A stretch of 64,000 bases of DNA from Raphanus sativus (Eukaryota > Streptophyta > Magnoliopsida > Brassicales > Brassicaceae). The stretch lies in NCBI RefSeq assembly GCF_000801105.2, contig NC_079511.1, positions 22,777,792-22,841,791 of the forward strand, in the 5' to 3' direction. The notes under the pieces were generated by a model, which saw nothing but the letters and a program-made list of their open reading frames with translations, did not search any database and was not told the DNA's origin. The position numbers and the translations under genes were made by a program. Positions 56,903-64,000 of the stretch are shown here, one piece after another; position 1 is the first letter of the stretch, and the number at the start of each line of letters is the position of its first letter.

Positions 56903-57901
56903 ATGTCTTCGGCGACGAAATCCAACTATTCCGATGCTTCTGTGGAAGCACCGACGAAGGTTCAAGGTCAGATACAGTTCCTGATGTCGATGTGCGAGAA
57001 ACTATCGGAGGATGCGGAGGAGAAGGATAGGAGATTTGATTCACTGACGAAGCGTGTGGACTCGTTTGATTCGAAGCTGTCGTCGATCGATTCGAAGCTC
57101 GATACGAAGTTCGATTCTCTTATCAAGGCGTTAGGGAAGCAACCGGTGCGCGAATCTTTTCCGATCGGATCTCCGAGGGGAGAACAGATGTTTTCCTCTT
57201 CACGTTCTCAGGTACGGAACTCTCATCGGGAACAGATTCGGGAAAATTCTTCGCTAGGTTATCGGAACGAGCAATTAAATCTAGATAATCGGGAGAATAT
57301 GCTTAAGAAGATTGAGATGCCTACTTGTGAGGGTGTTCGGGTGGCCGAATGGATGGTAGATGTGGAGTATTTCTTTGAGCTAGGCCGTTATGATGAAGAG
57401 TCGAGACTAGATCTGGTACCGTTGTGTTTGAGAGGAGCTCTAAAGAAGTGGTATGCATGGGTGATGAAGAGAGGAGGATTTATGGATTGGAGAGATTTCA
57501 AACAGAGGATGTATGTACGGTTTTCGGAGTCGATTGATGATGAACCTACTACCAGGTTTTTCTCAATCAGGCAAACAGGATCTGTAGCAGAGTATGTGTC
57601 AGAGTTTGAAGATCTGTCAGCTCAGGTTACAGGATTACCGGACCATCACATGGAACGAGTCTTTTATATTGGTTTGAACAAAGAGATGAAGGAAGTGATC
57701 CGTATGAAGGAGCCTCAAGGGCTTTCTAACTTCATAGCTGCGGTATTGAAGATGGAGTCAAGCACGTTCTGTAAGGTGTTGAGTGATTCATCTCAAACGG
57801 ATAAAGGTCAAACCAAATCAGGGACTCACAACAATACGAGAGGTGGAAATTATTCTAACAACAACTATCAGAAAACAATCAGCTTGGATCCTAAACCCTA
57901 G
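56903..57901 (+). CDS. Gypsy gag, ending at a premature TAG
   Basis: ATG 56903 (MSSATKSNYSDASVEAPTKV). A coiled-coil-like region of heptad SK/DSLxxRVDS repeats (about residues 35-75) precedes a retrotransposon-gag domain (MPTCEGVRVAEWMVDVEYFF, LRGALKKWYAW). The frame stops at TAG 57899-57901, but the same frame continues after it into the knuckle, so the stop is a lesion or a readthrough site rather than a normal terminator. Confidence 0.88.
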   Translation: MSSATKSNYSDASVEAPTKVQGQIQFLMSMCEKLSEDAEEKDRRFDSLTKRVDSFDSKLSSIDSKLDTKFDSLIKALGKQPVRESFPIGSPRGEQMFSSSRSQVRNSHREQIRENSSLGYRNEQLNLDNRENMLKKIEMPTCEGVRVAEWMVDVEYFFELGRYDEESRLDLVPLCLRGALKKWYAWVMKRGGFMDWRDFKQRMYVRFSESIDDEPTTRFFSIRQTGSVAEYVSEFEDLSAQVTGLPDHHMERVFYIGLNKEMKEVIRMKEPQGLSNFIAAVLKMESSTFCKVLSDSSQTDKGQTKSGTHNNTRGGNYSNNNYQKTISLDPKP

Positions 57902-60900
57902 AAAGAAAATGCTCCTCCAACACGACCATTTCAACGACCTCGACAGAGACATTCTGATGCAGAGTTGGACGCAATGAGAAGGCAAGGTCTTTGTTTTAAA
58001 TGTGGAGATAAATGGTCTAAGGCGCATGAAGCTGTGTGTCCTAAGAAGGAGTTTCGTGTGTTAACAGTGCTGAACGGTTTTGAGGTGGAATTGGTTGATG
58101 ATATGGAAGATGACAGGTTGGTGGAGTTTAAAGCATCCACGTCTGAGCTCAGGACACTATCTCTTAACGCTTACTTGGGAATTGAGTCTCCAAAGACAAC
58201 CAAGTTAAGGGGAAGAGTGGGTAATACAGAAGTGATAGTGATGTTAGACAGTGGAGCATCTCACAACTTCATCTCACCAGAAGTTGCGAAGAAGCTACGA
58301 TTGGAGATGTCTGAAGATAATGGCTTAGATGTGCTGCTGGGAAATGGAGTGATGGTGAAGGGGTCTGGAGTGTGTGTAGCCGTGTCGTTTCAACTATGTT
58401 CTACGAAGTTCACAGCTGATTTCATTTCACTCGAGTTGGGATCAGTGGATGTAATTTTGGGAATCCAATGGCTTGAAACGTTGGGCGTCTGTGAGGTAGA
58501 CTGGAAGGAACAGAGGTTATCTTTTGTTTGTGAAGGAGAGCGAGTGACATTGTGGGGAGATAGAAGTTTACATTGCCCAAGATTGTCACTCAAGTCATTG
58601 ACACGACAAGGTTCAGATGGTGCTAGTTTGAATGTATCGAGTGTCACTAAAACAGTGACGACACCTATTCAGCCAGTTATGCCTGCGGCGATAACTAATC
58701 TGTTACAAGGATGGACTGAGGTGTTTGAGGTTCCTAAAGGCTTACCACCGGTTCGAGGAAGGGAGCATGCGATTATTTTAACACCGGGAGTTGAGACAGT
58801 GTCGGTTAGGCCTTACCGATATCCGCATGCTACGAAGATAATCATGGAGAAAATGGTAGCAGAGATGTTGGCATCGGGGATAATAAGAGAGAGTAGCAGT
58901 CCATTCTCCAGTCCGGTTCTGTTAGTCAAGAAGAAGGACAACACACATCGGTTCTGCGTCGATTACAGAGCATTGAACCGTGTTACAGTTCCAGAAAGTT
59001 TCCTATTCCGGTGATAGATCAGCTACTAGATGAGTTACATGGAGCTTCTGTATTTTCAAAACTTGATTTACGCTCTGGCTATCATCAGATACGGATGAGG
59101 GAAGAAGATATTCACAAAACGGCTTTCAGAACAGTGGAGGGGCATTATGAGTTCTTGGTCATGCCCTTTGGGTTGACTAATGCACCAGCCACTTTTCAGG
59201 GACTCATGAATCAAGTGTTCAAACCGTTTCTCAGGAAGTTCGTTTTAGTGTTTTTTGACGATATATTGGTTTACAGCCAATCAATGGAGGACCACGTTGA
59301 GCACCTTCGTTTGGTTTTGCAAGTGTTCAAGGAGCAAGGGCTGTTTGCAAACCAGAAGAAATGTGTATTTGGTATGGCTCAAGTGGAGTACTTGGGTCAT
59401 ATTATTTCGGCTCAAGGGGTAGCGACTGATAAAACAAAAACAGAAGCAATGAGATTATGGCCGACTCCTGTAACTATTAAGCAGCTCAGAGGCTTCCTTG
59501 GACTAACAGGATATTACCGTAAGTTCGTGAAAGACTATGGTAGTATTGCTAGACCTCTAACTATACTGTTGAGGAAGGATCAGTTTGATTGGAATCAAGA
59601 AGCTAATGTGGCGTTTGATGAGCTTAAAGTAGCGATGGTAACAGCTCCAGTCTTGGCGCTTCCATCCTTTGAGAAACAATTTGTGATTGAGTCGGATGCC
59701 TCAGGTTTTGGAGTGGGAGCGGTGTTGATGCAGGACAAGAAACTGATTGCATATTTTAGCCATGCTTTAACACCGAGGGAACAGCTCAAACCGGCGTATG
59801 AAAGAGAACTCATGGCAGTGGTGATGGCAGTTCACAAATGGAAACACTACCTTTTAGGAAGGAAGTTCGTGGTACATACAGATCAGAGAAGCTTGAAGTT
59901 CTTACTTGAGCAGAAGGAAGTAAACATGGAATATCAGAAATGGTTGGTCAAGCTTCTGGGATTTGATTTCGAAATTGTGTACAAACCAGGTTGTGAGAAC
60001 AAGGCAGCTGATGGGTTGTCTCGGTGCTTGGAATCTTCGGTTCAGTTAGCAAGCTCACAGTTGTTGGCTTTGGTAATTCCTTCCGTATTGCAGTTGCAGG
60101 ATGTGTATAAGGAGATTGAGACTGATGAAGCTTTGCAGAAGTTATTGAAGTTGTGTGAGAAAGGGAAGATGGATAACCCAAATTATCGAGTTGTAGAAGG
60201 CAGAGTATGGTATAAACGAAGGTTGATGATACCTAAGAAGTCGAAATTCATTCCGGTGATATTGAGAGAGTGTCATGATAGCAAGATTGGAGGTCATTCT
60301 GGTGTGCTGAAAACACTGAAGAGGGTTCAACAATCTTTTTATTGGGAAGGCATTTATAAGAGGATTCAGCAGTACGTGTCAGAGTGTTCAGTTTGTCAAA
60401 CACATAAGAACTCCACCTTGTCTCCTGCTGGACTTCTGCAACCATTGCCAGTTCCAGATAGAGTGTGGGATGATATCACGATGGATTTCATCGAAGGGCT
60501 ACCAATGTCACAGGGGTTTAACGTGATTCTTGTAGTGGTTGATCGGCTTAGTAAGTATAGCCACTTCCTACCGCTTAAGCATCCGTTTTCTACTGTCGAC
60601 GTGGCTCAGAAGTTCATAGAAGGGGTGGTGCGTTTACATGGGTTTCCCAGGAGCATTGTGTCTGATAGAGACAGGATTTTCTTGAGTTCGTTTTGGAAGG
60701 AAACTTTTCGTTTGGCAGAGACGCAGTTGAAGTATAGTACGGCGTTTCATCCTCAAACGAATGGGCAATCTGAGGTTCTGAACCGGTGCTTAGAGACTTA
60801 CTTGCGATGTTTTGTTTCTCAACATCCGCGTACGTGGTTTCGTTTCTTGAATTGGGCTGAGCTTTGGTACAATACGTCATACCATACATCTTTGAAGATG

Positions 60901-61668
60901 TCGCCATTTCAAGCTGTTTATGGACGGGAACCACCTACCTTGGTTCGCTTTGAAGACGGTTCGACTAAGAATTTTGAATTGGAGGTAGCGTTGAAGGAAA
61001 GAGACGAGATGTTGGGACACATTAAGTCCAATTTGTTACGGGCTCAAGAGTTGATGAAGAAGTCGGCGGATCTTCATCGTCGTGATGTAGAGTTTACGGT
61101 GGGGACGAAGGTGTATTTGAAGTTGAAGCCGTATAGACAACAGTCGGTATCTCGGAGGGTGTGTCAGAAGTTAGCTGCGAAGTTCTTTGGACCGTTTGAG
61201 ATTGTGGCTCGCGTTGGTAAGGCAGCTTATAAACTGGCTTTGCCAGAGTCATCAAAGATCCATCCCGTGTTCCATATATCTCAACTTAAGGCAGTGGTAG
61301 GATCAGGAGTTGAAGTCAATCCTCTGCCTCCGGTGAGTGTTGAAGAGCTGAGTGACGAGTTACAGCCAGTGGAGGTTTTAGCGAAGCGTTATGATCAGAA
61401 GGGAGAGTTGGAGTTGTTGATCCAGTGGAGTGATGCACCATCATATGAGAATACTTGGATGTCGTTTGATGAGTTTGTGAAGCAGTTTCCATACTATAAG
61501 CTTGAGGACAAGCTTGGTTTTAAAGGAGGGAGTATTGATAAGTATAGAAGAGCTTATGTGAGGCAGAGAGGAAAGAAGAGTAGTGGCGCGGAAGAGAAGA
61601 TATTTGAAGAAGAAGGGGAGGGAAAAATGATTACATCTGACATGGAAAAGGAGGAACCGAAGAAGTAA
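57902..61668 (+). pseudogene. Gypsy pol: protease, RT, RNase H, integrase, chromodomain; one frameshift
   Basis: Same frame as gag through the knuckle ([13 protein letters not shown]) and protease ([15 protein letters not shown]) to a stop at 59012-59014. A 1-base loss in the A-run near 58996 separates this from the second frame (59011-61668, 885 aa), which contains the rest of RT ([12 protein letters not shown]), RNase H ([22 protein letters not shown]), the integrase finger H-H-C-C ([14 protein letters not shown] ... CSVCQ), core D-D-E ([28 protein letters not shown]) and a C-terminal chromodomain (PVEVLAKR ... [20 protein letters not shown]). The final ~44 codons lie inside the 3' LTR. Chromodomains direct integration to heterochromatin. 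Confidence 0.92.
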
Positions 61669-61902
61669 AGACACTGGAGGAGTCAGAGTCTTTACTTTAT
61701 CATCTGAGTATAAATACATTTGAAGCTTTTACATTTCCTTTATGCTTGATTTGGTTGTTATTCTGTTGACGATATGAGTCATGGATCGATCGCTATGAGA
61801 TCGTGAGGACTTCTATAATCAAGTACTTATTTCATTCAAATACAAAGAGAGATTCATTGCGAGAGAGAGAGTTACAGAGTTAGATACATCATAAATCTAT
61901 CA
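61536..61902 (+). repeat. Gypsy 3' LTR
   Basis: 367 bp partner of 56490-56859; its first ~133 bp are also coding for the pol C terminus. Confidence 0.94.
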
Positions 61903-62197
61903 GGATGATACAAGAGGCTGGAGATTTGGGAATATCCCATCTCTTGCATCCATGGAAGCCTATAGCTTCTGTGATTGGACTCTGATACTTCCTCGGGAAC
62001 ATTAGAGACCAGGAGGAGGAAGATGAGTTTGGGTGAAGAGAGACGAAGAGGCTGCGGAAGTAGGACGATTCTATCAACGATCTCCATTGTTTGCACACCG
62101 ATTTGAATCTCGCGATGCTTCTCAACGGTAATCTCGCGATGATCTGCACGGTTACTGACTCTGGGAACGATCTTCTTATTCTTATTCCTGTCTCCAT

Positions 62198-62924
62198 TTG
62201 GGGTTTAGGGTTCCACTCGCCACTCTCAATCAGAAACTCCCTTCCTTGCGGGTTTCTGATTTTCGACACTCACATGATGGAAAAGAAATCTGGTCCAGGG
62301 TAACCGGTTTTTGTTCAAAAAAAAAAGGGTTACCGGTTACAGACAAAGTAAACCGAACGGACCAGACCCAAAATGTTAGTTAGTATTTTTTTGTTTTACT
62401 TTTGTAGTAAAAAACTCTTGCCTCTTTGGTCTTTGCATCCTAAAACTTCAATAGGCTTGTCTATTAAAAGGCTTCGATTTTATGTTCCTTCTTGAGCCCA
62501 TCAGTATCCTTAACCAATATTTGGGCAATTTTCTCAAATATCATTTTTAAAAAATTTTATCACAAAAATATTACTGAAAAAATCAAATGACCAAAATAAT
62601 TTCTTTTTGTTTTGAATTAATTTATAGATTTAAAATTTTGAATTCATCCCCTAAACCACACTTATTAACTCTAAATTCTAAGTCTTAAATTAGTTAACCT
62701 TAAGAATATAAATGCATATATATCTTTTAATAAAAACTTTTTGGTTATTTTTCTTCTTTAAAAACTATTTTTGTGAAAATAAACTAAAAAAAATTATCTA
62801 AAGAAATTTCTCAAAATAATAATTATTAGAGATAGGTCTTGGGAGTTCTTAGCCCATCAGTATCCTTAACCAAAATAATTATTAGAGATATGTCTTGGGT
62901 CTCCCATTCATTCCCTTGTATCTA
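62198..62924. other. F-box gene 4 promoter and AT-rich flank
   Basis: The GGTTACCGGTT block and GAGCCCATCAGTAT sequence (~62300-62500) recur upstream of F-box genes 1 and 2, marking shared promoter DNA. No other gene. Confidence 0.5.
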
Positions 62925-63480
62925 TTCAGATTCAGCTCGAATCTATTCTGAGTTTTAAAAATTTTAAAATAAAGATTTCATATCCATTCATACTCATTTA
63001 AATATATATTTTTTCTAATTTGTATACTTTAAGTTTTTGAAAATCTAAAAAATATATTATTATATAAATTTGAATAAAATATGCCATAATATCTAAATTA
63101 ACTTAAAATATAAATTTATTTGGCTTGAATATTTAGATAGAGAATCAATAGATATTTTTTTAAAAAATAGTGTTTTGAATATTGTTTATTATTTTAGATA
63201 TTTATTTTTTTATTATTTATATACATATTTGTAAGTATTTTGGTCGACCTAAAAATATCTTATATATATTTTAAGATACTTTATATATTAAATTTTAAAA
63301 TAATTAATATATTTAAATATATAAATTTGATTCAGATATATTTGGGTATCCCAAATATTTCAGTTCAGATAGTTTTCGGTCCTGTAAATACTAAATATTT
63401 GTATCTGTTTAAATATTTAATTAATTTCAGTTAGGTTTGGTACTATTATTTTGGCACTGATTCGGTTCTTTGGATTCATG
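62925..63480. repeat. GGTTCGG-type repeat, copy 3 (diverged)
   Basis: Same order as 33248-33915: diverged TTCAGATTC start, AT-rich core with AGAGAATCAATAGATATTTT (63139-63158), then TTTCAGTTCAGATAGTTTTC and a T-run near 63480. More decayed than copy 2; no target duplication recognised. Confidence 0.5.
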
Positions 63481-64000
63481 TTTTTTGTCCACTCTTTGTA
63501 ATTATGTTAAAAGACCACATGGTTTTGAACCTAGAGATGGTAAAAACCAAAACCTGATTAAATTATCACAATAGTAATTAATCATTTCAACTGTACTTAG
63601 CTCAACTGCATTATACAAATCCAAATGAAAGAGTTGTTACAGCTCGTTTTCATTAGATATCTATCTTATTAAAATTCAAGTACAAAATGAGATTGTTTGG
63701 AGACTTGAATAACACTATAAAAAGATTTGGAGTATTTGGCTATTGGTTTAAAAGTGGTTTACGATATTTGCTAAAATTTGGATTGTTTGGGTATCGTTCT
63801 AAATTAAAAAGTGATTACAGGAAATTGCTCAAATAATCTTTCTTTCCACGTAAATATCATATGCAACCTAACAAATCGAAAATTACTCTCTTTGTATCAG
63901 TTCTTTCTTCCCACGTAAAAGGCATAACCCAATTAAATATGCTTTTTTCAAAAAAAAAAAAAAATTAAATATGCTTTCCCATAATTCAACCAATTATGTC
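63481..64000. other. AT-rich DNA to window end
   Basis: No gene or element recognised. Confidence 0.5.

Larger units (their letters stand above)
56490..61902 (+). mobile_element. Ty3/gypsy chromovirus LTR retrotransposon
   Basis: 5.4 kb, LTRs 56490-56859 (370 bp) and 61536-61902 (367 bp), both TGATAAG...CTATCA. Target duplication GGATG at 56485-56489 and 61903-61907. The primer site follows the 5' LTR (TTGGTGCGGCGAT, 56860-56872; the tRNA was not identified), and the purine tract AAAGGAGGGA lies at ~61522-61531. Domain order protease, RT, RNase H, integrase, chromodomain defines Ty3/gypsy chromovirus. The LTRs differ by only about four substitutions and small indels, so the insertion is young. 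Confidence 0.95.
55514..62197 (-). pseudogene. F-box gene 4, interrupted by a Ty3/gypsy insertion
   Basis: N-terminal part 62197-61903 (METGIRIRRSFPESVTVQII ... ARLPLRSIARFKSVCKQWRS) and C-terminal part 56484-55514 (NHDYYYYVASSNGLVWNEQ ... QWMDPVPSCPPY) are separated by the element at 56490-61902. Leaving out the element and one copy of the 5-bp duplication, the two parts are in phase (1,266 nt, 421 codons) with no other stop that I see, so the gene was open until insertion. A 7-residue insertion (NDEEARR) and an extra Ser distinguish it from gene 2. As it stands it cannot encode a complete receptor. Confidence 0.9.

Noticed and set aside
61441..61719. Minus-strand 92-codon frame, and the matching N-terminal part of the 386-codon frame ending at 56674
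   Set aside because: Antisense translation of the gypsy LTR; in the second case it merely reads into the real F-box frame.

Overview
The window is plant nuclear DNA from a Brassicaceae genome, most likely a Brassica/Raphanus-type polyploid. Genes are intron-rich with GT-AG splicing, intergenic DNA is AT-rich, and the sequence is dense in Copia, Ty3/gypsy, LINE, Helitron-like and Mutator-like elements. From memory of the Arabidopsis map, gene content follows the At1g49880-At1g49990 block: ERV1, QWRF2, a C2H2 zinc finger, TRB1, At1g49990-like F-box genes, an At1g49975-like gene and CLPR1. Several expected neighbours (for example BUB3.2) are absent and two genes (ERV1, CLPR1) are wrecks. That is what a fractionated homeologous segment should look like. 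No tRNA, rRNA or CRISPR was seen.

Layout. 1-620: a Mutator-like MITE end and a possible first exon of a TOM1-family gene. 1681-9530: decayed ERV1, whose intron 1 holds a complete Copia element (2121-8420, TSD CTTCA). 9531-16900: gene-free AT-rich DNA with a LINE 3' end and Helitron-like termini. 17148-19929: intact six-exon QWRF2. 20650-21768: intact single-exon EAR-type zinc finger. 22560-27722: full-length LINE with a 16-bp TSD. 28989-30518: intact six-exon TRB1 with telo-box-like motifs in its own leader. 31.6-34.0 kb: Helitron-like and Mutator-like repeats.

34.1-46.2 kb: an F-box expansion. One complete F-box gene (34112-35371) is followed by a 7.4-kb palindrome. Its left arm (36815-40046) holds an open F-box gene, its right arm (40985-44221) a frameshifted inverted copy, and its spacer a fragment of another F-box gene that recurs directly beyond the right arm. 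An At1g49975-like gene follows on the minus strand (45600-46162). 46.6-55.0 kb: a CLPR1 pseudogene split by about 7 kb of recombined, non-autonomous LTR elements (tRNA-Met primer site, no gag-pol) that repeatedly carry a small ORF with a PxYDxYxxD motif. 55.5-62.2 kb: a fourth F-box gene, otherwise open, interrupted by a young chromodomain Ty3/gypsy element (56490-61902, TSD GGATG). The remainder is a degenerate repeat and AT-rich DNA.

The host genes that look functional are QWRF2, the zinc finger, TRB1, two F-box genes and the At1g49975-like gene. They do not form a pathway; adjacency reflects ancestral synteny. The features most worth following up are the F-box palindrome, a plausible source of long hairpin RNA against its own family, and the small-ORF LTR array.
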